From Hyphomicrobiales bacterium (GTDB taxonomy: Bacteria > Pseudomonadota > Alphaproteobacteria > Rhizobiales > Rhizobiaceae), in the NCBI GenBank assembly GCA_900472295.1, contig UCIA01000002.1, forward strand, positions 806,001 through 870,000: DNA of 64,000 bases, written 5' to 3'. Made by a program: the position numbers and the translations under genes. Shown one piece after another: positions 47,682-55,495 of the stretch. The notes beneath the pieces are model-generated. The model was not told the DNA's origin. It saw only the letters and a program-made list of their open reading frames with translations, and made no database searches. The stretch's first letter is position 1, and the number at the start of each line of letters is the position of its first letter.

Positions 47682-48263
47682 TTACCGTTCGATCGTGCCG
47701 GTGCGGCGGATCTTCTTCTGCAGGAGAAGAATGCCGTAGAGCAGCGCTTCGGCGCTCGGCGGACAGCCGGGTATATAGATGTCGACCGGCACGATGCGGT
47801 CGCAGCCGCGCACCACCGAATAGGAATAGTGGTAGTAGCCGCCGCCATTGGCGCAGGAGCCCATCGAGATGACGTAGCGCGGCTCCGGCATCTGGTCGTA
47901 GACCTTGCGCAGCGCCGGCGCCATCTTGTTGGTCAGCGTCCCCGCCACGATCATGATGTCGGACTGGCGCGGCGACGCACGCGGCGCGACGCCAAAACGC
48001 TCCGAATCGTAGCGCGGCATCGAGGTGTGGATCATCTCGACGGCGCAACAGGCGAGACCGAAAGTCATGAACATCAGCGAACCGCTGCGCGCCCAGGTGA
48101 TCAGGGCCTCGGTCGAGGTGACCAGAAAGCCCTTGTCGGCCAGTTCATTGTTGATCTCGAGGAAGAACGGATCGTCAGAACCGATCGGGCGACCGGTGTT
48201 TGGATCGATGATGCCCTTGGGCTTCGGCGCGACGAGCGTGCCGGAACTGTCGTTCAATCCCAT
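47682..48263 (-). CDS. nuoB: NADH-quinone oxidoreductase subunit B
   Basis: The protein has 193 residues from ATG 48263, whose product begins [20 protein letters not shown]; an ATG at 48284 adds seven and would overlap nuoA more. Ligands for the terminal 4Fe-4S cluster N2 are in [27 protein letters not shown] and [15 protein letters not shown]. It donates electrons to quinone. The start overlaps the last ten bases of nuoA. Confidence 0.96.
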   Translation of the reverse strand: MGLNDSSGTLVAPKPKGIIDPNTGRPIGSDDPFFLEINNELADKGFLVTSTEALITWARSGSLMFMTFGLACCAVEMIHTSMPRYDSERFGVAPRASPRQSDIMIVAGTLTNKMAPALRKVYDQMPEPRYVISMGSCANGGGYYHYSYSVVRGCDRIVPVDIYIPGCPPSAEALLYGILLLQKKIRRTGTIER

Positions 48264-48619
48264 TCCAGCGCTCCTTTTTTCCATTCATAGGCAAAGCCGA
48301 TGGTCAGCACCGCCAAAAACACCATCATCGACCAGAAACCGAGCATGCCGATCTTCGAGAACGACACCGCCCACGGGAACAGGAAGGCCACTTCCAGATC
48401 GAAGATGATGAACAGGATCGACACCAGGTAGAAACGGATGTCGAACTTCATGCGGGCATCGTCGAAGGAGTTGAAGCCGCACTCATAGGCGGAGAGCTTT
48501 TCGGGGTCGGGATTGCGGTAGGCCACCAGGAAGGGCGCGATGATAAGCGCCAGGCCGACGACCGCCGCCACGGCGATGAAGAGAACGATGGGCAGGTACG
48601 AACTGAGCAATGCGTTCAT
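48254..48619 (-). CDS. nuoA: NADH-quinone oxidoreductase subunit A
   Basis: The protein has 121 residues from ATG 48619, whose product begins [20 protein letters not shown]; the upstream 16 codons are not NuoA-like. It is a three-helix membrane subunit with [20 protein letters not shown] and [13 protein letters not shown]. It is the first gene of the nuo operon, so the operon promoter should lie in 48620-49011. Confidence 0.96.
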   Translation of the reverse strand: MNALLSSYLPIVLFIAVAAVVGLALIIAPFLVAYRNPDPEKLSAYECGFNSFDDARMKFDIRFYLVSILFIIFDLEVAFLFPWAVSFSKIGMLGFWSMMVFLAVLTIGFAYEWKKGALEWD

Positions 48620-49011
48620 GCTGCGGCTTTCCGTTGGCGGCCAATCCACTTTGATTACAGCAACCAACCCTAATGCGGAAGCGTGACAGTTTAACCGCTG
48701 AACCGTTTTAGGTGCCTTTGCTGCAACGCGGCGAGGGTTAGCGCAGGGCTTTCAGCGAAGCAAGTCAAACCTTGTTCAAAAACGCAGCGCTGGACGGCAG
48801 GTCTGGCAAAACTGGTCCGATCCGCTCCTGTTTGATTTCCTTCACTTTTTACTCCACTTTTGTCTCCTGACATGGTTGCCGCCAAAACCCTGCTAGCATG
48901 CTCCGGAATCGCCCCCGAAGCTGCGTGAAAAGCTCTCGGTTTTGTGATGGGTAACAATGCCAGCCAAACGGACCGGAAAGCCCGGTCAGCCACCAGCGGA
49001 TCGACGTCGGC
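48620..49011. other. Divergent intergenic region, nuoA / glycosylase
   Basis: The 392 bases should contain the nuo operon promoter (minus strand) and the promoter of the DNA glycosylase gene (plus strand). I see no confident -35/-10 pair, operator or RNA gene. A T-rich pyrimidine patch (CTTCACTTTTTACTCCACTT, 48840-48859) is the only compositional feature. Confidence 0.5.
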
Positions 49012-50211
49012 ATGAAGGAAAAAATCTCAAACGCCATGGCCCGGCGGATCGCGCTGGCCGCGCAAGGGTTTCTCGATCCACGTCCGGGCGGCACGCCCGA
49101 CCGCCGCCACTTCGCCCGCGTGCTCTCGCGCACCGGCCTGCTGCAGATCGATTCCGTCAGCGCGGTGGTGCGCGCCCACTATATGCCGCTTTATTCGCGC
49201 CTTGGCCCCTACCCGCTTGCCCTGCTCGACAATGCTGCAATCACCCGCAAGCGAACGGTGTTCGAATACTGGGCACATGAGGCTTCCTTCCTGCCGGTCG
49301 AGACCTACCCGCTGATGCGCTGGCGCATGCAGCGCGCCGAGCAAGGCGACGAAATGTATCTCGGCCTCGCCAAATGGGGCCGCGAGCACGCCGCCTATAT
49401 CGAAGAGATCTACCGCGCGGTGGTGGATCGCGGCCCGATTGCCGCTTCGGCACTTGAAGGCCAGAAGGGCTCCGGCGGCTGGTGGGGCTGGAGCCACGCC
49501 AAGCACGCCTTCGAATGGCTGTTCTGGGCCGGACGCATCACCACGGCGCACCGCCGCGGCTTCGAGCGCTTCTACGATCTGCCGGAGCGCGTGCTGCCGC
49601 AGGCGATCCTCGATCTGCCGGTGCCGGCAGCGGAGGACGCGCATCGCGAATTGCTGCGCATTTCCGCCCGCGCTCACGGCATCGCGACCTCAGGCGATTT
49701 GCGCGACTATTTCCGCCTGTCGCCGGCCGACATGAAGGGCCGGCTGGAGGAACTGGTCGAGATGGGCGAGCTTTTGCCCGTGCGCGTCGAAGGCTGGGAC
49801 AAGCCGGCTTATCTCTATAAGGACGCCCGCCTGCCGCGCAGGATCGAGGCCCGCGCGCTGCTGGCGCCGTTCGACCCGGTCGTCTTCGAGCGCTCACGCT
49901 CGGAGCGGCTGTTCAATTTCCACTACCGCATCGAGATCTACACCCCGGCCGACAAGCGGCAATATGGCTATTACGTCCTGCCCTTCCTGCTCGGCGACCG
50001 CATCGTCGCCCGCGTCGACCTCAAGGCCGACCGGCCTGCGAGTGTCCTACGCGTCCACGCTGCATACTCCGAACCCAATGCGCCGCCGGAGACGGCGGCT
50101 CAGCTGTTCGAGGAATTGAAGCAGATGCAGGGCTGGCTTGGGCTGGAGCGCATGGAAGTGACACCCGCCGGCGATTTGGGACAGCCTTTAGCCGACATTG
50201 CCATGTCGTAG
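49012..50211 (+). CDS. YcaQ/AlkX-family DNA glycosylase (winged helix)
   Basis: The 399-residue HTH_42 family protein has LSRTGLLQIDSVSAVVRAHY with the Q-x-D catalytic motif of YcaQ, YWAHEASFLPVETYPLMRWR, and C-terminal LLAPFDPVVFERSRSERLFN and RQYGYYVLPFLLGDRIVARV. E. coli YcaQ unhooks interstrand DNA crosslinks and removes bulky alkylated bases. The length is normal. It stands alone between the nuo and cob operons, and no SOS box was noticed in front of it. Confidence 0.85.
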   Translation: MKEKISNAMARRIALAAQGFLDPRPGGTPDRRHFARVLSRTGLLQIDSVSAVVRAHYMPLYSRLGPYPLALLDNAAITRKRTVFEYWAHEASFLPVETYPLMRWRMQRAEQGDEMYLGLAKWGREHAAYIEEIYRAVVDRGPIAASALEGQKGSGGWWGWSHAKHAFEWLFWAGRITTAHRRGFERFYDLPERVLPQAILDLPVPAAEDAHRELLRISARAHGIATSGDLRDYFRLSPADMKGRLEELVEMGELLPVRVEGWDKPAYLYKDARLPRRIEARALLAPFDPVVFERSRSERLFNFHYRIEIYTPADKRQYGYYVLPFLLGDRIVARVDLKADRPASVLRVHAAYSEPNAPPETAAQLFEELKQMQGWLGLERMEVTPAGDLGQPLADIAMS

Positions 50212-50254
50212 CCGTGCGTTGACTTCCCCTACCCGAACCGCCTAAATCCGCTTC

Positions 50255-50445
50255 AGACGGTCCCCTGCCCGCAACGGCAAGGGCCAAGAGGGAATGCGGT
50301 GCGGGATTTCGATCTCAAATCCGCGGCTGTCCCCGCAACTGTAAGCGAAGAGCCAAGGCCGAAAGCCACTGGGTAACACCGGGAAGGCGGCTACCAAGGC
50401 GACGACTCGCGAGCCAGGAGACCTGCCGTCTGCGACTATAGAATC
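50255..50445 (+). promoter_or_regulatory. Cobalamin riboswitch
   Basis: The aptamer shows the conserved pieces in order: AGAGGGAATGCGGTGCGGG, CCGCGGCTGTCCCCGCAACT GTAAGC, the B12-box GCCACTGGG at 50364-50372, GGGAAGGCGGC, and CGCGAGCCAGGAGACCTGCC. It lies upstream of the DUF1636 gene, cobW and cobN, and should shut the operon down when adenosylcobalamin is plentiful. The downstream hairpin at 50464-50485 looks like its expression platform. Confidence 0.95.
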
Positions 50446-50463
50446 CGATCGCCTGGCGGGTTT

Positions 50464-50485
50464 CCGGGCAAGGAGCCCGGTTTTT
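50464..50485 (+). terminator. Riboswitch expression-platform terminator
   Basis: A perfect 6-bp stem CCGGGC / GCCCGG with loop AAGGA is followed by five T residues. The loop and stem hold AGGAG, the only Shine-Dalgarno candidate for the TTG start at 50484, so the same hairpin can end transcription and hide the ribosome site. Confidence 0.85.
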
Positions 50486-50912
50486 GGACCAGAACAGCAG
50501 TTTTTCGGCTGGCACAGCGGATATCTCGTCCGCGAATGTCGACGCGTTGGCTGGCGTGACCGTCATCGTCTGCGCCTCCTGCCGCGACGAGACCGGCTCC
50601 GATGCCCATCCTCGCGCCGGCGAATTGCTGGCCGACGAAACGCGCCGCGCCGCGGCCGATGACAACATCCGCGTCCGCACGGTTGAATGCCTCGGCAATT
50701 GCAAGCGAAGGCTGAGCGCCGCGATCCTGCGAGACGGCTGCTGGAGCTATGTGTTCGGCGACCTTACAGCCACCAGCGGCGCCGATCTCGTCACCGGCGC
50801 CAAACTCTTCGCCACCTCGACCGACGGCCTCATCCCCTGGCGCGGCCGGCCCGATAGCCTCAAGCGCGGCCTTGTTGCCCGCATCCCACCCCTCGACATG
50901 CTGAAGGACTGA
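50484..50912 (+). CDS. DUF1636 family metal-binding protein in the cobalamin operon
   Basis: The protein has 142 residues from a TTG at 50484, eight bases after AGGAG; a GTG at 50556 is an alternative start closer to the conserved domain. Residues 25-130 read VTVIVCASCRDETGS and TVECLGNCKRRLSAAILRDG, a thioredoxin-like fold with cysteines that could hold a 2Fe-2S cluster. DUF1636 genes often sit in B12-riboswitch operons. A role in cobalt handling or redox support of corrin synthesis is plausible but unproven. It is followed two bases later by cobW. Confidence 0.8.
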   Translation: MDQNSSFSAGTADISSANVDALAGVTVIVCASCRDETGSDAHPRAGELLADETRRAAADDNIRVRTVECLGNCKRRLSAAILRDGCWSYVFGDLTATSGADLVTGAKLFATSTDGLIPWRGRPDSLKRGLVARIPPLDMLKD

Positions 50913-50914
50913 CC

Positions 50915-51952
50915 ATGACCGCTTCTGTTTCACGCGTTCCCTGCACCGTCGTTACCGGCTTTCTTGGCGCCGGCAAGACGACGCTGGTCCGCCATCTCCT
51001 CGAAAACGCCGGCGGCAAGCGCATCGCCATCATCGTCAACGAGTTCGGCGATATCGGCATTGACGGCGAAATCCTGAAGGGCTGCGGCATCGACACCTGC
51101 CCGGAAGAAAACATCGTCGAACTGGCCAATGGCTGCATCTGCTGCACCGTCGCCGATGATTTCGTGCCCGCGCTCGACAAGATCCTGGCGCTGACACCGA
51201 AGGTCGACCACATCCTGATCGAGACGTCGGGCCTGGCTTTGCCCAAGCCGCTGGTCCAGGCGTTCCAGTGGCCGAGCGTGAAAAGCCGCGTCACCGTCGA
51301 CGGCGTCATTGCCGTTGTCGACGGCCCGGCGCTGGCTGAGGGACGCGTTGCCAACGACATGGACGCCTTGCAGGCGCAGCGCGTGGCTGACGAAACGCTT
51401 GATCACGACGATCCGGTCGAGGAGTTGTTCGAGGACCAGATCGCCTGCGCCGACCTGATCATCCTGTCGAAGAGCGATTTGATGGATTCAGCCGGTTCGG
51501 CCCGCGCCAACGCCATCATCAACGAACATTCCGCCCGCGCGGTAAAGATCGTGCCGACCGCGCATGGCAAGGTCGATCCCTCGGTGCTGCTCGGCCTCGG
51601 CCTCGCCGTCGAGGACGACATCGAGAACCGCAAGTCGCATCATGACGGCGCTTTCGACCATGAGCATGACGATTTCGACACCTTCATCGTCGACATCCCC
51701 TCGATCGCCAACCCGGACGAATTGGCCAAGCGCGTCGCCACCGCCGCCGAACAGGAAAACGTGTTGCGTGTGAAGGGTTTCGTCGAAGTCGGCGGCAAGC
51801 CGATGCGGCTTTTGCTGCAGGCAGTCGGCCCGCGCGTCAACCATTACTATGACCGCGCCTGGACCGCCGAGGACGACCGCCGTTCGCGTCTTGTTGTCAT
51901 TGGCCTCAAGGGGCTGAACCGCCCGGCAATCGAGGCTATACTCGCCGGCTGA
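50915..51952 (+). CDS. cobW: Cobalamin biosynthesis GTPase CobW
   Basis: The 345-residue COG0523 G3E GTPase has Walker A GFLGAGKTTLVRH, the metal-binding CxCC motif in ANGCICCTVADDF, LIETSGLALPKPL, and SKSD for guanine specificity. A His/Asp-rich loop (HHDGAFDHEHDDFD) follows. It is thought to be a cobalt chaperone that delivers Co2+ to CobNST for insertion into hydrogenobyrinate a,c-diamide. It sits in the riboswitch-controlled operon before cobN. Confidence 0.93.
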   Translation: MTASVSRVPCTVVTGFLGAGKTTLVRHLLENAGGKRIAIIVNEFGDIGIDGEILKGCGIDTCPEENIVELANGCICCTVADDFVPALDKILALTPKVDHILIETSGLALPKPLVQAFQWPSVKSRVTVDGVIAVVDGPALAEGRVANDMDALQAQRVADETLDHDDPVEELFEDQIACADLIILSKSDLMDSAGSARANAIINEHSARAVKIVPTAHGKVDPSVLLGLGLAVEDDIENRKSHHDGAFDHEHDDFDTFIVDIPSIANPDELAKRVATAAEQENVLRVKGFVEVGGKPMRLLLQAVGPRVNHYYDRAWTAEDDRRSRLVVIGLKGLNRPAIEAILAG

Positions 51953-51966
51953 CGTTAATCGCCTGA

Positions 51967-52012
51967 AGCAATTCCAGGAAAAGTGTGAAGCGGTTTTCCC
52001 ACTGGAATTGCG
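51967..52012. repeat. Palindromic repeat between cobW and cobN
   Basis: The arms are GCAATTCCAGGAAAAGTG and CCCACTGGAATTGC around a short centre containing GAAGCGGTTTT. This unit is frequent in Mesorhizobium intergenic regions. It may reduce read-through or protect the upstream RNA end. Confidence 0.75.
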
Positions 52013-52036
52013 TAAAAACAAGGCTCTAGAGCCGCA

Positions 52037-55000
52037 ATGCATATACTTACGACCACATCCGCCTCGCTCGACGACCTCGCCGAGCCTGTCGATCTCCGGC
52101 AGACGCCGGCGGATATCGTGGCGCTGTCTTTCACCGACAGCGATCTCGCCGGTCTCGCGGCCGCATGGAAGGCCGATGCCGGCCGCCTGCCCTCGATGCG
52201 GCTGGCAGCGCTTCGCGACTTGCGCCACCCGATGTCCGTCGACCTCTGGGTCGACAGCGTCGCCCGCCACGCCAAGGTGATTTTGGTGCGCATCCTCGGC
52301 GGCTACGACTGGTGGCGCTACGGCTGCGACCAGCTTGCATCGACTGCCCGTGATCGAGGCATCAAACTGGCGCTGCTGCCGGGGGAAAGCCACGACGAGG
52401 ATCTCAGGCTGATCGAAGCCTCGACGCTGCCGCGCGCGGAACTGGACGCCCTGCTCGGGTATTTCCGCGAAGGCGGGCCGGAGAATATGACAGCGCTGGT
52501 GCAGCGGCTGGCAGGACTGGCTGGGTCGGATGTCGCGGCGGCTGAGCCGGTGGCGGTGCCGAAGGCGGGGTTTTATGAGCCGAGCCGTGGGGTGGTCGGG
52601 AAGCTGGACATCGCCAATGTCGGCGCTCCCATCATCCCAATCCTGTTCTACCGCTCGATGCTGCTAGCCGCCGATGTCGCCCCAATCGACGCCCTCTTTG
52701 AAGCGCTCCGCCAGCGCGGCATCGCCCCGGTCCCCATCTTCGTCTCCAGCCTCAAAGACCCGATCTCCCTCGCCTTCGTGGAAACAGCACTCACCTCCCT
52801 GAATCCCACCGCCATCATCACCGCCACCGCCTTCGCCTCCGGCGCCGAACCCGGCGTCGAAACCCTGTTCGACCGCGCCGGCGTGCCGGTGTTCCAGGTC
52901 ATCGTCGCAACCACCCGCCGTGACGTCTGGGACAACAACCAGCGCGGCCTGGCGCCGGCCGACCTCGCCATGCATGTCGTGCTGCCCGAACTCGACGGCC
53001 GCATCCTGGCCGGCGCGATTTCCTTCAAGGGCGAGAGCGAAACCGACCCGGCACTCGGCCACCGCGCCTTCGCCAACCGGCCGGAACCGGACCGCCTGGC
53101 ACAGGTGGCGGATCGTGTGGCGGCGTTTATCCGGCTGCAGGAGACGCCACGTGAGGCGCGCAAGCTCGCAATATTGATTCCCGACTATCCAAGCGCTCCT
53201 GGCCGCACCGGTTATGCCGTGGGCCTGGATGTGCCATCGAGTGTACTGGCGATGCTGCGTGATCTCAGGGAACAGGGCTATGCAGTTGAAGGGATTCCAC
53301 AAACGCCGCGTGAGTTGTTGGATGCGTTGGGGCGGAGTGGCGATGGGTTGGGGCTCGCAGATTATCAGGACTTCTCGAAGGCCCTGCCGGTAGAGGCATT
53401 GGCTGCTGTGGAGGCTGCATGGGGCGCCCCTTCACCCTCCCCCTTGTGGGGAGGGTCGGTTCGCGACATGCGCGAAGCGGATGGCGCGAACCGGGGTGGG
53501 GGTAGCGGTGCACCACCCCCACCCGGCCCTGCGGGCCACCCTCCCCACAAGGGGGAGGGTAAGAGCGGCTTCCCCTTCCGCGCCGCCACCTTCGGCAACG
53601 TCACCGTCGCACTCGCCCCCGACCGCGGCCGCTCGGCCGACCGTCGCGCCGACTACCACGACCCAACCCTTCCCCCGCGCCATGCCCTGCTCGCCTTCGG
53701 CCTGTGGCTGCGCAAATCGCTCGGCGTCAATGCGCTGATCCATGTCGGCGCCCACGGCACGCTGGAATGGCTGCCCGGCAAGACCGTCGCGCTGTCGCAA
53801 GCCTGCTTTCCCGAAATCGTCACCGGCCCGCTGCCCGTCATCTATCCCTTCATCGTCTCCAATCCCGGCGAGGCAGCACAAGCCAAGCGCCGCATCGCCG
53901 CCGTCACCCTTGGCCATCTGCCGCCACCGCTGGCAGGCGCAGGGCTGGACGAGGAGCAGCACAAGCTCGAGCGGCTGGTCGACGAATACACCCAGGCCGA
54001 TGGCCTCGACCGCCGCCGCCGCGACCGGCTGGCGAAACTGATCGTCGACACTGCGCAGAAGACGGGCCTCGCCTCCGAAGCCGGCGTCGCCAGGACCGAT
54101 GCGCCCGATGAAGCGCTGCGCCGCATCGATGCCTGGCTCTGCGACCTCAAGGATTTCGCCATCAAAGACGGGCTGCATATTTATGGCCGCGCCCCCGAGG
54201 ACGAGCCCGACTCCATGCGCCGGCAAAGTGCCGAGGCCGAGAAGACCGCGCTGCTCGCCGCGCTGGATGGCCGCCACGTCAAGGCCGGCCCGGCCGGCGC
54301 GCCGGCGCGTGGCCGCTCCGACGTGCTGCCCACCGGCCGCAACCTGTTCACCTCCGACCCGCGCACCATGCCGACGCCGACCGCCTATGATCTCGGCAAG
54401 GCAGCAGCCGAGGAAGTCGTGCGCGGCTACATGCAATCGCATGGTGACTGGCCGCGCTCGCTGGTCATCGACCTCTGGGGTTCGGCCTCGCTGCGCACCG
54501 GCGGCGAAGAGATCGCGCAAGGCCTGGCGCTGATGGGTTGCCGGCCGCAATGGGATGCCACCACCGGCCGCATCACCGGCATCGAAGTGCTGCCGCCGGC
54601 AACGCTCGGCCGCCCGCGCATCGACGTCACCTGGCGCATATCGGGCCTGTTCCGCGACATGTTCCCGACCCAGATCGCGCTGATCGACGCCGCTGCCAAC
54701 GCCGTTGCCGCCCGCGACGAAGACGATTCGGAAAACCCGCTCGCCGCCAGAACCCGCACTGAGGGCAAGATCAGCCCGCGCATTTTCGGCACCTCGCCCG
54801 GCACCTATGGCGCCGGCGTCGAGGATCTGTTGTCCAGCGGCAACTGGGGCGCGCGCGAAGAGATCGGCCGCGCCTATCTCGATGCCACATCGCATGCCTA
54901 TGGCGGCGCCGAGGGTGAAGGCATTGCCTCGCCCGGCGCGTTCGAAACCCGCATCGCCGAGGCCGATCTTCTGGTCCACACCGGCGACGACCCCGGCCGC

Positions 55001-55495
55001 GATATTCTGGAGGGATCCGCCGATGTCGCCTTCATCGGCGGTTTTTCGGCGGCCCTGGCTGCATTGGGCCGGAACGCCGACGTCATCGTGCTGGACACCA
55101 CGGACCCGCAGAAGCCGAAGCCGCGCTCGGTCGGCGAGGCAGTATCGCGGGTGGTGCGCGCCCGCGCCGTCAATGCCCGTTTCATCGCCGGCCAGATGCG
55201 CCACGGCCCGCGCGGCGCTTCCGAGTTTGCCGAGACGGTCGATCGCCTCATCGGTTTCGCCGAAACCACCCACGCCATTTCAGGCGCACTGATCGAGGCC
55301 GTGCACGATGCCTATGTCGGCGACCCCGAGGTTCGCGCCTTCATCCTGCGCGAAAACCCGGCTGCCGCCAAAGTCATCGCCGAGCGTTTCCTGTCGGCGC
55401 GCCGGCGCGGCCTGTGGCATGCGTTGCGCAATTCCGTCGACGACGATCTCGCAGCACTCATCGCCGAGGCCGAGGCGCTCGGGGTCGCGGCATGA
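52037..55495 (+). CDS. cobN: Cobaltochelatase subunit CobN, with in-frame repeat insertion
   Basis: The 1152-residue large subunit of the ATP-dependent aerobic cobaltochelatase CobNST inserts Co2+ into hydrogenobyrinic acid a,c-diamide. Motifs include HVGAHGTLEWLPGKTVALSQ, ITGIEVLPPATLGRPRIDVT, WRISGLFRDMFPTQIALIDA and FGTSPGTYGAGVEDLLSSGN. Residues about 463-513 are foreign to the family: they translate a palindromic element (53426-53572) and read GAPSPSPLWGG through PPHKGEGKSG. The frame is intact on both sides, so the protein is probably functional with a surface loop added. It ends with an ATGA overlap into cobG. Confidence 0.94.
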   Translation: MHILTTTSASLDDLAEPVDLRQTPADIVALSFTDSDLAGLAAAWKADAGRLPSMRLAALRDLRHPMSVDLWVDSVARHAKVILVRILGGYDWWRYGCDQLASTARDRGIKLALLPGESHDEDLRLIEASTLPRAELDALLGYFREGGPENMTALVQRLAGLAGSDVAAAEPVAVPKAGFYEPSRGVVGKLDIANVGAPIIPILFYRSMLLAADVAPIDALFEALRQRGIAPVPIFVSSLKDPISLAFVETALTSLNPTAIITATAFASGAEPGVETLFDRAGVPVFQVIVATTRRDVWDNNQRGLAPADLAMHVVLPELDGRILAGAISFKGESETDPALGHRAFANRPEPDRLAQVADRVAAFIRLQETPREARKLAILIPDYPSAPGRTGYAVGLDVPSSVLAMLRDLREQGYAVEGIPQTPRELLDALGRSGDGLGLADYQDFSKALPVEALAAVEAAWGAPSPSPLWGGSVRDMREADGANRGGGSGAPPPPGPAGHPPHKGEGKSGFPFRAATFGNVTVALAPDRGRSADRRADYHDPTLPPRHALLAFGLWLRKSLGVNALIHVGAHGTLEWLPGKTVALSQACFPEIVTGPLPVIYPFIVSNPGEAAQAKRRIAAVTLGHLPPPLAGAGLDEEQHKLERLVDEYTQADGLDRRRRDRLAKLIVDTAQKTGLASEAGVARTDAPDEALRRIDAWLCDLKDFAIKDGLHIYGRAPEDEPDSMRRQSAEAEKTALLAALDGRHVKAGPAGAPARGRSDVLPTGRNLFTSDPRTMPTPTAYDLGKAAAEEVVRGYMQSHGDWPRSLVIDLWGSASLRTGGEEIAQGLALMGCRPQWDATTGRITGIEVLPPATLGRPRIDVTWRISGLFRDMFPTQIALIDAAANAVAARDEDDSENPLAARTRTEGKISPRIFGTSPGTYGAGVEDLLSSGNWGAREEIGRAYLDATSHAYGGAEGEGIASPGAFETRIAEADLLVHTGDDPGRDILEGSADVAFIGGFSAALAALGRNADVIVLDTTDPQKPKPRSVGEAVSRVVRARAVNARFIAGQMRHGPRGASEFAETVDRLIGFAETTHAISGALIEAVHDAYVGDPEVRAFILRENPAAAKVIAERFLSARRRGLWHALRNSVDDDLAALIAEAEALGVAA
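53426..53572. repeat. Palindromic mosaic element inside cobN
   Basis: The outer arms are CACCCTCCCCCTTGTGGGGA and CTCCCCACAAGGGGGAGGGT; inner arms include GGTTCGCGACATGCGCGAAG. It is a long imperfect inverted repeat that adds about 49 codons without a stop. Confidence 0.85.

Noticed and set aside
53432-55273. 613-codon open frame antisense to cobN
   Set aside because: It is a shadow of cobN caused by high third-position GC; no motif is present.
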